From contig JBKBKV010000002.1 of assembly GCA_046294495.1 (NCBI GenBank), forward strand, positions 1 to 64,000: 64,000 nucleotides of DNA, given 5' to 3'. The position numbers and the translations under genes were made by a program. The DNA comes from HRBIN23 sp046294495. Lineage in GTDB: Bacteria > Chloroflexota > Dehalococcoidia > Lucifugimonadales > HRBIN23. The notes below the pieces were generated by a model. The model was not told where the DNA came from and searched no databases. It saw only the letters and a list, made by a program, of their open reading frames with translations. Positions 25,484 to 33,813 of the stretch are shown piece by piece. The stretch's first letter is position 1. Each line of letters starts with the position of its first letter.

Positions 25484-27516
25484 CGCAGGTGCAGGCCAAA
25501 CCCTTGGAGGTGGATACCCTGGTGCCGCAGGTGGCCCAGGCGATACGCCGCGCCCAGGACTACTTTCTGCGCACCCAGGACACCGCCGGCTGGTGGTGGG
25601 GAGAACTGGCCTCCAACCCCACTATGGAGGCAGAATACCTGCTCCTTACCTATTTTCTGGGGGCGGTAGACAGGGCACGCTGGCGGAAAATAGCCAACTA
25701 TATCTTGAGTAAACAGCGCCCCGACGGGGGCTGGGAGCAGTATTACAAGGCTCCTAGTGGTGACGTGAGCACATCTGTAGAGTGTTACTTCGCCCTGAAA
25801 CTGGCAGGCATCCCTGCCGATGCGGAGCCGATGCGCCGTGCCAGGGAGTTCATATTGAGTAAAGGGGGAGTGCCAGCCACCCGTGTGTTTACCAAGATCT
25901 GGCTGGCGCTCTTTGGGCAGTGGGACTGGCGGGCAGTGCCCATGCTTCCCCCGGAAATCATGTTCTTGCCCACCTGGTTCCCTATAAATATCTACGAGTT
26001 TTCGTCGTGGGCACGGGCTACCATTGTTGCCCTCTCCATAGTGCTGGCGCGGCGGCCAGTGTGTCCTATACCACACGAGGGGTCGGTGGAAGAACTCTAC
26101 CCCGCTCCACGGGATCGGACGCGGTGGGGCATTCCTCGCCCAAAGCGTATGCTCTCGTGGAGGGGACTTTTCTGGCTGGCCGATGGGGCGCTCCGCCGGT
26201 ATGAGCGCTTGCCCTGGAAGCCCTTCCGACACCGGGCCTTACGCCGTGCCGAGGCATGGGTGCTGGCGCATCAGGAGGCCGACGGCTCGTGGGGCGGTAT
26301 TCAGCCCCCGTGGGTGTATTCCTTGCTGGCCCTGAAGGTGTTGGGCTACCCTCTGCACCATCCGGTGCTGAATGCAGGGCTTAGGGGCTTTGAGGGATTC
26401 GCGATTGAGGAAGGGGACACCTGGCGTGTCCAGGCGTGCATCTCCCCGGTGTGGGACACCTGTTTGGCGATGATCGCTCTGCAAGATAGCGGTCTCCCCC
26501 CTGATCACTCGGCTCTCCAGCGGGCGGCGCGATGGCTACTCTCTCAGGAGATATGCATCCCCGGCGATTGGGCGGTGAAGGTAAAGGGGGTGGAGCCTAG
26601 TGGATGGGCCTTTGAGTTTGAGAACGACCTCTACCCAGATACAGACGACACGGCGGAGGTGCTTATCGCCCTTCTCCGCACACGCCTCCCCCCAGAGGAG
26701 GAGGGTGCGAGAGTAGAGGCCATACAGCGAGGGGTGCGCTGGCTGTTGGCTATGCAGAGCCGGAACGGTGGATGGGGGGCCTTTGACAGGGACAACACCC
26801 GAGAGGTTTTGGCCCATATCCCCTTCGCCGACTTCGGCGAGACCCTAGACCCCCCCAGCGAGGATGTAACGGCCCATATTGTGGAACTGCTGGGACGGCT
26901 AGGATATTCGCGCGCCCATCCGGCCGTGGCCAAGGCCTTGTCCTACCTGAAGGCCCAGCAGGAGTTTGACGGCGCCTGGTTCGGGCGCTGGGGAGTGAAC
27001 GCCATCTACGGGGTAGGAGCGGTGCTCCCAGCCCTGGAGGCCATAGGAGAAGATATGGCCCAGCCAGCGGTGCATCGCGCCGTGGCGTGGCTCCTGGCCC
27101 ACCAGAACGCAGACGGGGGCTGGGGCGAGACCTGCGCTTCCTATGCCGACTTCTCTTTGCGAGGGAAAGGCCCCAGCACCCCATCCCAGACCGCTTGGGC
27201 ACTGCTAGCCCTAATGGCGGCAGGATTTTGGGAACATCCCGCTGTGGCGCGTGGGCTAGGGTATCTTGTCCGCACCCAGCGCCCAGACGGCACCTGGGAC
27301 GAGCCTTACTATACGGGCACCGGCTTCCCAGGATATGGCATCGGGCGAAGGCTGACACGCCCTCCCCGCCCCGGCGAGCCGGGCTATCAGGGCACCGAAC
27401 TCCCTTACGCATTCATGATTAATTACCACCTATATCGCAACTACTGGCCCCTTATGGCTCTTGGGCGCTGGCTCCGTTGGAAGGAGAAGGGTATCCGGAA
27501 GAGCACCCAAAACTAG
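25480..27516 (+). CDS. shc: Squalene-hopene cyclase
   Basis: 678 residues, alpha/alpha-barrel membrane-associated cyclase that turns squalene into hopene and hopanol. The catalytic DxDDTA is at Asp387, Asp389 and Asp390 (DTDDTAE). Several QW repeats are visible, for example QRPDGGWEQYY, QEADGSWGG, QSRNGGWGAFD, QNADGGWGE and QRPDGTWDE. The start ATG at 25480 overlaps the hpnA stop (ATGA). A longer frame from 25318 lies inside hpnA and is rejected. This is the committing enzyme of the operon. Confidence 0.96.
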   Translation: MTQVQAKPLEVDTLVPQVAQAIRRAQDYFLRTQDTAGWWWGELASNPTMEAEYLLLTYFLGAVDRARWRKIANYILSKQRPDGGWEQYYKAPSGDVSTSVECYFALKLAGIPADAEPMRRAREFILSKGGVPATRVFTKIWLALFGQWDWRAVPMLPPEIMFLPTWFPINIYEFSSWARATIVALSIVLARRPVCPIPHEGSVEELYPAPRDRTRWGIPRPKRMLSWRGLFWLADGALRRYERLPWKPFRHRALRRAEAWVLAHQEADGSWGGIQPPWVYSLLALKVLGYPLHHPVLNAGLRGFEGFAIEEGDTWRVQACISPVWDTCLAMIALQDSGLPPDHSALQRAARWLLSQEICIPGDWAVKVKGVEPSGWAFEFENDLYPDTDDTAEVLIALLRTRLPPEEEGARVEAIQRGVRWLLAMQSRNGGWGAFDRDNTREVLAHIPFADFGETLDPPSEDVTAHIVELLGRLGYSRAHPAVAKALSYLKAQQEFDGAWFGRWGVNAIYGVGAVLPALEAIGEDMAQPAVHRAVAWLLAHQNADGGWGETCASYADFSLRGKGPSTPSQTAWALLALMAAGFWEHPAVARGLGYLVRTQRPDGTWDEPYYTGTGFPGYGIGRRLTRPPRPGEPGYQGTELPYAFMINYHLYRNYWPLMALGRWLRWKEKGIRKSTQN

Positions 27517-27538
27517 CACAGCAGGAGGTGGCGAGGCG

Positions 27539-28045
27539 ATGACTGTGCAAAAGCAAGTGGACAAACCCAGCCTGGTGGCTTCCCAGCAGGGCCAGGTGTG
27601 GCGAACGCACACCTACACTATAAGTCTGCAAACAAGCAAGGCCCCCGAGTTCATTGACTGCACACCACAAGTGGAGCGGCTTGTGCAGGAGGCGGGCATG
27701 TCCAGCGGCATCGCCGTTGTCTTTTCCCGCCACACTACAGCCGCTGTCATCCTCAATGAGATGGAGCCTTTGCTCTTGGCCGATATGGGGCGCTTCCTGG
27801 AGCGTTTGGCCCCACGCAACGCCTACTACCAGCACAACGATTTTGCCATCCGCACCGTGAACATGAACGACGACGAATGTCCCAACGGCCACGCCCATTG
27901 TCAGCACAGCCTTCTGGGGGCCAGCGAGACCATCCCCATTGTCAACGGCAAACTGGCCCTGGGGCGATGGCAGCGCATCTTCTTCGTGGAACTGGACCGC
28001 CCCCGCTCCAGGGAACTGGTGGTCCACCTTATGGGCATCTCCTAG
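27539..28045 (+). CDS. YjbQ/UPF0047 family protein
   Basis: 168 residues with the family signature: SGIAVVFSRHTTAAVILNE near 58-76, a middle segment with HGHAHCQHSLLGASETIPI-like His residues (NGHAHCQHSLLG), and LGRWQRIFFVELD. Members have a secondary thiamin-phosphate synthase activity in vitro; their true role is uncertain. It sits between shc and hpnC in the same direction with short gaps, an unusual companion for hopanoid genes. Strong GGAGGTGGCGAGG upstream. Confidence 0.88.
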   Translation: MTVQKQVDKPSLVASQQGQVWRTHTYTISLQTSKAPEFIDCTPQVERLVQEAGMSSGIAVVFSRHTTAAVILNEMEPLLLADMGRFLERLAPRNAYYQHNDFAIRTVNMNDDECPNGHAHCQHSLLGASETIPIVNGKLALGRWQRIFFVELDRPRSRELVVHLMGIS

Positions 28046-28055
28046 GAGGTTTTCT

Positions 28056-28961
28056 GTGGCCCTGCCGGCCTCCCGGCCCAGTCCTCTGCCCGCTTCGCCA
28101 GAGGTTGGCACTCTGGAAGAGGCGTATGCCCTGTGCATCCGCCTGGCACGGACCCACTACGAGAACTTCACCGTAGGCTCGTTTCTCTTGCCAAAGGAGA
28201 AACTGCGCCATGTGTGTGCTATATACGCATTCTGCCGCACCGTGGACGACCTGGGAGACGAGGCCCAGGGCGGTCGCCTGGCCCTGCTGGACGCCTGGGA
28301 GGAGGACTTGTGCCGTTGCTATAACGGCACCCCTCGCCATCCTTACCTCAAAGCCTTGCAGGCAACAATCCAGGCCTTTGATATCCCTCTAACCCCCTTC
28401 CAGAAACTCATAGAGGCCAACCGCCTTGACCAGCGCTACTCCCGTTGGCCTACTTTCCAGGACCTCCTCTTCTACTGCGACCACTCTGCCAACCCGGTGG
28501 GACACTTGTTCCTTTATCTTTTCGGCTACCGAGACCGGGAGCGCCAGCGTCTGGCTGATGCCACCTGCACCGCCCTCCAACTCACCAACTTCTGGCAGGA
28601 TGTGCAGCGGGACTGGCAGAAAGGGCGCATCTACATCCCACAGGAAGATATGGCGCTCTTCGCCTATTCGGAAGAGGAGTTGGGCAGAGGCATAGTCAAC
28701 GACGCTTTTCGCCGCTTGATGGCTTTTGAGGTGGAGCGGGCGCGTGCCCTCTTCCGCCAGGGGCTTCCTTTGGTGGACAAAGTAGAAGGGATCGTGCGTC
28801 TTGACATAAAACTCTTCACTTTGGGAGGGATGGCGGTGTTGGACAGTATAGAGCGTCAGGGCTATGATACCCTTACCCGCCGCCCAACCCTCTCTAAAGC
28901 CAGAAAGATGTGGCTCCTAGCCAAAACCTTCTTGGCGATGAAACTTGGGGGGAAACTGTAG
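28056..28961 (+). CDS. hpnC: Hydroxysqualene synthase HpnC (squalene/phytoene synthase family)
   Basis: 301 residues. Asp-rich motifs DDLGDE near 67-72 and NFWQDVQRDWQKGR near 184-197. FTVGSFLLPKEK at the start of the fold is typical of HpnC. Family knowledge: HpnC converts presqualene diphosphate, made by HpnD, to hydroxysqualene. The start is GTG at 28056 with a perfect TAGGAGG six bases before it; the frame is open further upstream but overlaps the yjbQ gene. Confidence 0.9.
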   Translation: MALPASRPSPLPASPEVGTLEEAYALCIRLARTHYENFTVGSFLLPKEKLRHVCAIYAFCRTVDDLGDEAQGGRLALLDAWEEDLCRCYNGTPRHPYLKALQATIQAFDIPLTPFQKLIEANRLDQRYSRWPTFQDLLFYCDHSANPVGHLFLYLFGYRDRERQRLADATCTALQLTNFWQDVQRDWQKGRIYIPQEDMALFAYSEEELGRGIVNDAFRRLMAFEVERARALFRQGLPLVDKVEGIVRLDIKLFTLGGMAVLDSIERQGYDTLTRRPTLSKARKMWLLAKTFLAMKLGGKL

Positions 28962-29006
28962 GGCGAGAGAGGGCGTAGACCTGACACCTACCAACTAGGG
29001 GGGAAT

Positions 29007-30026
29007 ATGGAGCGCTTGCCAACTGTCCGAGCCGCTTGCGTGCAGGCCTCGCCCATCTTCCTGGACTTGGAGGCTACGGTGGAGAAGGGGGTGCGCCTTA
29101 TAGAAGAGGCCGCTGGGCGGGGGGCGCAGGTGGTGGTCTTTCCTGAGACCTGGATCCCTGGATACCCAGTTTGGACCACGCGCATTCCCCCCTGGCGGGA
29201 GCATCCTTTGGGACAGCGCCTCTTCGCTCGCCTCTTCCGCAACTCGGTAGCGGTGCCCTCGCCTGATGTGGATACCCTCTGTAGGGCGGCTCGCAGGGCC
29301 GGGGTGTATGTCGTTATGGGCGTCAACGAGCGGGAGCGAGAGTTTGGACGGGGCACCCTCTACAACACCATTCTCTTCATAGGCCGAGACGGGCATCTCC
29401 TGGGAAAGCACCGCAAACTGATGCCCACCTTTCACGAACGCACGGTGTGGGGCCTCGGCGACGGGAGTGGCCTAAGGGTCTACGACACAGAGGTAGGGCG
29501 CATAGGCGGCCTAATCTGTTGGGAGCACTGGATGCCATTAACCGGCTATGCCTTGTGGGCACAAGGGGAGCAGGTGCACGCCGCCCTCTGGCCCTGGCCA
29601 GCTCCCTACACCCAAGGCTCCAACGAGGGGGAGATGCACCAGGTGGCTAACCGCCACTACGCTTATCAGGGGCGGTGCTTTGTAATATCGGCCTGCGCCT
29701 GGCTCACCCGCGCCGACCTGCCTTCCGATTTTGAACTGGCCGAGCAGGCGAAGGGGTGGGAGGAAGTGCTCCTAGTAGGGGGGAGCACCATTATCGCCCC
29801 CGATGGGCGCTACCTAGCAGACCCCCTCTACGAAGGAGAAGGCATCCTCTACGCCGACCTGGACCTGGAGGAAATCCCCGCCCGCAAGCAGAGCCTAGAT
29901 GTGGTGGGCCACTATGCCCGACCCGATGTTTTCCAGGTTACCATTCACCGCACCCACCAGGTGCCAGCCACCTTCCGTGAGCCACCTGCCCCCCTACCCA
30001 CTGAAAAGGTGCCCGATGAACTGTGA
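29007..30026 (+). CDS. Nitrilase (carbon-nitrogen hydrolase superfamily)
   Basis: 339 residues. The Glu-Lys-Cys triad is complete: Glu47 in FPETWIPGYP, Lys137 in HRKLMPT, Cys171 in GLICWEHWMPL. The wording PGYPVW and CWEHWMPL is that of true nitrilases (branch 1), which convert nitriles to acids and ammonia. It is embedded between hpnC and hpnD, with 45 bases before and 9 bases after, so it is likely cotranscribed with squalene synthesis genes. Substrate unknown. Confidence 0.88.
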   Translation: MERLPTVRAACVQASPIFLDLEATVEKGVRLIEEAAGRGAQVVVFPETWIPGYPVWTTRIPPWREHPLGQRLFARLFRNSVAVPSPDVDTLCRAARRAGVYVVMGVNEREREFGRGTLYNTILFIGRDGHLLGKHRKLMPTFHERTVWGLGDGSGLRVYDTEVGRIGGLICWEHWMPLTGYALWAQGEQVHAALWPWPAPYTQGSNEGEMHQVANRHYAYQGRCFVISACAWLTRADLPSDFELAEQAKGWEEVLLVGGSTIIAPDGRYLADPLYEGEGILYADLDLEEIPARKQSLDVVGHYARPDVFQVTIHRTHQVPATFREPPAPLPTEKVPDEL

Positions 30027-30035
30027 GGTGCCTTC

Positions 30036-30923
30036 GTGCAACCTCCCTTGACCCCAGACCTGCAAGAGGCCTACCGCTACTGCTGGCAGGTAGCCCGAAG
30101 CCAGGCCAGGAACTTCTACTACGCCTTCGTTACCTTGCCCCGGCCCAAGCGTATGGCTATCTATGCCGCTTACGCCTTCTGCCGCCTGTGCGACGACATC
30201 GCCGACGAGGCCATTCCCACCGAGGAGAAGGTTATCCGTCTGCAAAATGTGCGCCAGGCCCTGGGACGTGCCTACTCGGGGACCCCCGACGGCCCCGTGT
30301 TTACAGCCCTGGCCGATGTAGTGCGCCGTTACCCCATCCCCAAGGACTATTTGGAGGCGGTGCTGGAAGGGGTGGAGATGGACCTGACCTTTACCCGCTA
30401 CCCTACTTTTGAGTCCCTCAAGGCTTACTGCTATCGGGTGGCCTCGGCGGTGGGCCTCGTCTGCATTGAGGTCTTCGGCTATCGCCACCCCTCGGCACGC
30501 CGGTATGCTACCGACTTGGGCCTGGCTATGCAGTTGACCAATATACTTCGGGATGTGGAGGAAGACGCTCGCCGAGGGCGTATCTACATCCCCCAGGCGG
30601 ATATGGCAATTTTCGGCTACCGAGAGGAGGATCTGCTAGCCGGTTTATATAACGACGCCTTCGTGGGGCTGATGGCTTACGAGGCCCAGCGAGCGCGAGA
30701 ATACTTCCACAGCGCTCGTGCTCTTCTGCCCCTCTTGTCGTGGCGCTCTCGGGCGTGCCCTGCGGTGTTGGGGGGCATCTACCGGCGTGTGCTGGACAAG
30801 ATAGAGGCAAGGAGGTATAGGGTCTTCGGCCAGCGTATAGGCCTGTCGGGACGGGAAAAGGCTTCCCTGATGGTGCGGTTGTGGGTGCAGAGCAGTCTCC
30901 CAATCCCCGTTCCTGCGTGGTAA
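30036..30923 (+). CDS. hpnD: Presqualene diphosphate synthase HpnD
   Basis: 295 residues, squalene/phytoene synthase family. Motifs ARNFYYAF near 24-31, CDDIADE near 52-58 and NILRDVEEDARRGRIYIP near 168-185 bind the two farnesyl diphosphates through Mg. Family knowledge: joins two FPP to presqualene diphosphate. The start is GTG at 30036, nine bases after the nitrilase stop. The end overlaps hpnE by 43 bases. Confidence 0.9.
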   Translation: MQPPLTPDLQEAYRYCWQVARSQARNFYYAFVTLPRPKRMAIYAAYAFCRLCDDIADEAIPTEEKVIRLQNVRQALGRAYSGTPDGPVFTALADVVRRYPIPKDYLEAVLEGVEMDLTFTRYPTFESLKAYCYRVASAVGLVCIEVFGYRHPSARRYATDLGLAMQLTNILRDVEEDARRGRIYIPQADMAIFGYREEDLLAGLYNDAFVGLMAYEAQRAREYFHSARALLPLLSWRSRACPAVLGGIYRRVLDKIEARRYRVFGQRIGLSGREKASLMVRLWVQSSLPIPVPAW

Positions 30924-32353
30924 TCGGCGGAGGGCTGGCGGGTCTGGCCGCCGCCTGTGCCCTGGCCGATAGGGGTTGGCAAGTAACCATCCTGGAGAAG
31001 CGCCGTTGGCTCGGGGGGAGAGCCTCATCCTTTGTAGACCCCACCGTTGGGTCCCCCGTTGACCTGGGACAGCATGTCCTGATGCGCTGTTTCACTGCAT
31101 ACTTGAGTTTCCTGGAGCGGCTCGGTATAAAGGGGTCGATCTTCCTACAACCACGCCTGTGGGTGCCTCTGGTAGACGCTCGCACGGGACGGCGGGGCGT
31201 CCTCTTCTCCCAGCCCTGGCTCCCTCCCCCCCTGCACCTGCTGGCATCCTTCCTAGCCTACCCCCATCTGTCGCTGGCCGAGAAGGTGCGGGCAATTCGG
31301 GGGATACTTGCAGCCCAGGCCGTGAATCACGCTCATCGCCCAGGGGAATTGGACGGGATAACATTCCAGCAGTGGCTTCACCAGCACGGTCAGCTGAGGA
31401 GCGTCATCCAGCGCCTGTGGGAGCCTATCATCCTGGGGACTCTAAACGCCTTGCCCGCCCAGGTGAGCGCCTCAGTGGGGATTATGGTTGTGCAGGAAGC
31501 ACTCCTGGCTGGTCCCCACTCGGCAGATATGGGGTGGCCCAAAGCCCCCCTTTCTTCCCTTCTAGAGGGCGCCGTGCAACGCTACCTCCACCAGCGCGGG
31601 GGAAGGGTGTGCACGGGAGCACCGGTAATGCACTTTACTTGGGATGGAGAATGTGTAAGGGGCGTGATGTTTGGGAATGGNNNNNNNNNNNNNNNNNNNN
31701 NNNNNNNNNNNNNNNNNNNNNNNNNNNNNNNNNNNNNNNNNNNNNNNNNNNNNNNNNNNNNNNNNNNNNNNNNNNNNNNNGAGGAGTTGCGTGCACAGGT
31801 CTTTGTTTCCGCGGTGCCCTGGGACAGCCTCCCGCACTTGCTGGGGCCTCGGTGGGCGGAGCACCCTTTCTTTGCCCCTATCCAGGGCCTGCGTGGCTCC
31901 CCCATCCTAAACATCCACTTATGGTATGACCGCCCTGTCCTAAGGGAAACCTTTGTTGGCTTCCTGGGGAGCCCTGTGCAATGGGTGTTCAACAAGACAG
32001 CCCATTGGGGGCTAGAGGGGCCTGGTCAACACCTGAGCGTTTCTGTCAGTGGGGCCGACGCCTTCCTGGGCAAAACCCAGGAGGAGGTGAAGCGCCTTTT
32101 CCTGCCCGAAGTGCAGAGGCTCTTGCCTGCGGCGTCCCAGGCCGCCCTTCGCCACTGCCGAGTGGTGTTGATACGTAATGCCACCTTTCGCCCCGTTCCA
32201 GGTGTGGAGGCCCTGCGGCCGCCCCAGCGAACGCCTATCCCCAATCTGTTTCTGGCAGGAGAGTGGACAAGAACGGGCTGGCCTTCTACCATGGAGTCCG
32301 CTGTCCGTAGCGGATTGCTGGCCGCCGAGGCAGTGCAGAGGTGTTTCCCCTGA
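30881..32353 (+). CDS. hpnE: Hydroxysqualene dehydroxylase HpnE (FAD), interrupted by an N-run
   Basis: About 490 residues, flavin amine oxidase/phytoene desaturase-like fold. FAD motif VVIGGGLAGLAAACALADRG near 13-32 and LGGRASSF near 45-52; C-terminal FLAGEWTRTGWPSTMESAVRSG is the second FAD contact. Family knowledge: reduces hydroxysqualene to squalene, the substrate of shc. The GTG at 30881 begins inside hpnD. A gap of 100 N hides about 33 residues in the middle; the frame continues across it. Confidence 0.9.
   Translation: MGAEQSPNPRSCVVIGGGLAGLAAACALADRGWQVTILEKRRWLGGRASSFVDPTVGSPVDLGQHVLMRCFTAYLSFLERLGIKGSIFLQPRLWVPLVDARTGRRGVLFSQPWLPPPLHLLASFLAYPHLSLAEKVRAIRGILAAQAVNHAHRPGELDGITFQQWLHQHGQLRSVIQRLWEPIILGTLNALPAQVSASVGIMVVQEALLAGPHSADMGWPKAPLSSLLEGAVQRYLHQRGGRVCTGAPVMHFTWDGECVRGVMFGNXXXXXXXXXXXXXXXXXXXXXXXXXXXXXXXXXXEELRAQVFVSAVPWDSLPHLLGPRWAEHPFFAPIQGLRGSPILNIHLWYDRPVLRETFVGFLGSPVQWVFNKTAHWGLEGPGQHLSVSVSGADAFLGKTQEEVKRLFLPEVQRLLPAASQAALRHCRVVLIRNATFRPVPGVEALRPPQRTPIPNLFLAGEWTRTGWPSTMESAVRSGLLAAEAVQRCFP
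31681..31780. other. Run of 100 undetermined bases inside hpnE
   Basis: 100 N between two in-frame coding halves of hpnE. Confidence 0.95.
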
Positions 32354-33333
32354 AAGTGCTCATTCTGGCCCCCTTCTCTTCAGAGGGCCTGTTGCGCTTG
32401 CGTGAGCGCTTCCAGGTGCTCTACGAACCGTGGACGGTAACCCGCCGCCTTTGGGACCCCTCCGAACTGGCCCCTCGTCTGCGCCACGAGGCCATTGAAG
32501 CCGTCATTAGCGAGGTAGACTTCTTCTTTGATGAAGTATTTGCCCCCGGCTCGCCCCTGCGCTTCCTGGCCCTGTGCCGCCAGGCCACCAACCAGGCCGA
32601 TCTGGAGGGGGCAACGGCCGCCGGGGTGGTGGTGGTGAATACACCGGGACGAAACGCCCAGGCGGTAGCCGAGTTGGCTATAGGGTTGCTGCTGGCGTTG
32701 GCGCGGCGCATCCCTTACGCCGAGGCCTATGTGCGTGCAGGCCAGTGGAGGGATCCGCTGGACGCATATGAACGCTTCCGTGGGGTGGAGATGGCGGGCA
32801 AGACCCTGGGGGTTGTGGGGTTGGGGGGAATAGGCCGTCGGGTCGCCAGGATGGGGCGCGCTCTGGGCGCTCGTGTCATCGCTACAGACCCATACGCTCG
32901 CCCAATGAGGGGAGTGCCCCTTGTGTCTCTGGACGACCTCCTGGCCCAGGCCGACTTTGTAAGCCTCCATGCCCCAGACACTCCAAAGACCTATCACCTT
33001 ATCAGCGCCCAGCGCCTGACGCGTATGAAGCCATCTGCTTATCTGGTGAACACGGGGGGAGGCTCGCTGGTGGATACTGACGCCCTTTGCCAGGCTCTCC
33101 GAGAGGGGCGCCTGGCAGGGGCGGCACTGGATGTGCTGGAGGCTGCCCCCTTGCCCCCAGAAAGCCCGTTGCTAACCTGCCCCAACCTCTTGCTAACCCC
33201 CCATATCGGAGGGGCTACTCAGGAGACGATAGCCCGCTACTCTGCCATGGTGGCTGATGACCTCTTGCGCTGGATAGAGGGCAAGCGTCCCCGCCACCTT
33301 GCCAACCCTGCTGTGTGGAGGGGAGGGCGATAA
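32341..33333 (+). CDS. D-2-hydroxyacid dehydrogenase-like protein lacking the catalytic Arg
   Basis: 330 residues. NAD motif GLGGIGRRVARMG near 160-172, Glu267 and His288 (LLTPHIGG) of the catalytic set are present. The usual N-(T/S)-A-R-G motif instead reads NTGGGSLVD, putting Gly240 where the substrate-binding Arg should be. Either substrate use is altered or the protein is no longer a dehydrogenase. The GTG at 32341 overlaps the hpnE end by 13 bases. An FGGY kinase gene follows after the opposite-strand membrane gene; similar dehydrogenase-kinase neighbours occur in sugar-acid pathways. Confidence 0.8.
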   Translation: MFPLKVLILAPFSSEGLLRLRERFQVLYEPWTVTRRLWDPSELAPRLRHEAIEAVISEVDFFFDEVFAPGSPLRFLALCRQATNQADLEGATAAGVVVVNTPGRNAQAVAELAIGLLLALARRIPYAEAYVRAGQWRDPLDAYERFRGVEMAGKTLGVVGLGGIGRRVARMGRALGARVIATDPYARPMRGVPLVSLDDLLAQADFVSLHAPDTPKTYHLISAQRLTRMKPSAYLVNTGGGSLVDTDALCQALREGRLAGAALDVLEAAPLPPESPLLTCPNLLLTPHIGGATQETIARYSAMVADDLLRWIEGKRPRHLANPAVWRGGR

Positions 33334-33663
33334 CTAGGAATACTGGCGTGTTCGTTCAGGGCGGCGGACGGGTTCCTGCCCTGGGGTTTCAGGCGGGGAG
33401 AAGTCGGGAATGTTTCTGGGGCTAGGGTGCGCCTGTGCGCCCCCGGCCAGCGTGGTGTCTAGCATAGAGCACGCCCACGCAAGCACCCGCAGCAAGAGGA
33501 AGGGCAGGGTAAGGGGGACCGAGACAAGGCTGAGTAGAAGTTCTACCCCGACAAGCACAAGGCGCAAGGCTGTGGCGAGAAACTGGGCGATCAGGGCTGG
33601 AACACGGCGAATGGCCAGGAGGGGATCGCCGCCAACAGAGCGTTCAACAGTGAGGCTCGCCAT
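33334..33663 (-). CDS. Small membrane protein, unknown
   Basis: 109 residues, one long hydrophobic region at about 24-67 (probably two helices), then a polar Pro-rich tail. Not recognised. A perfect AGGAGG eight bases before the ATG supports it as a real gene. It abuts the stop of the convergent dehydrogenase-like gene. A 7-base stem-loop (GCCCTGG/CCAGGGC, 33682-33703) lies upstream in the divergent spacer. Confidence 0.6.
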   Translation of the reverse strand: MASLTVERSVGGDPLLAIRRVPALIAQFLATALRLVLVGVELLLSLVSVPLTLPFLLLRVLAWACSMLDTTLAGGAQAHPSPRNIPDFSPPETPGQEPVRRPERTRQYS

Positions 33664-33813
33664 ATCTACATCCTCCTACGGGCCCTGGCAAACTGCCCAG
33701 GGCGCTTTCCTAAGACTCGCCTTACAATCTAACAGCCTGTGGAGGTGGGTGCAAGGACTATTCTGCACCTTTTTCTTGGAGTTTCGCATCTTCTATGGCC
33801 GACAGGAGCCTTC

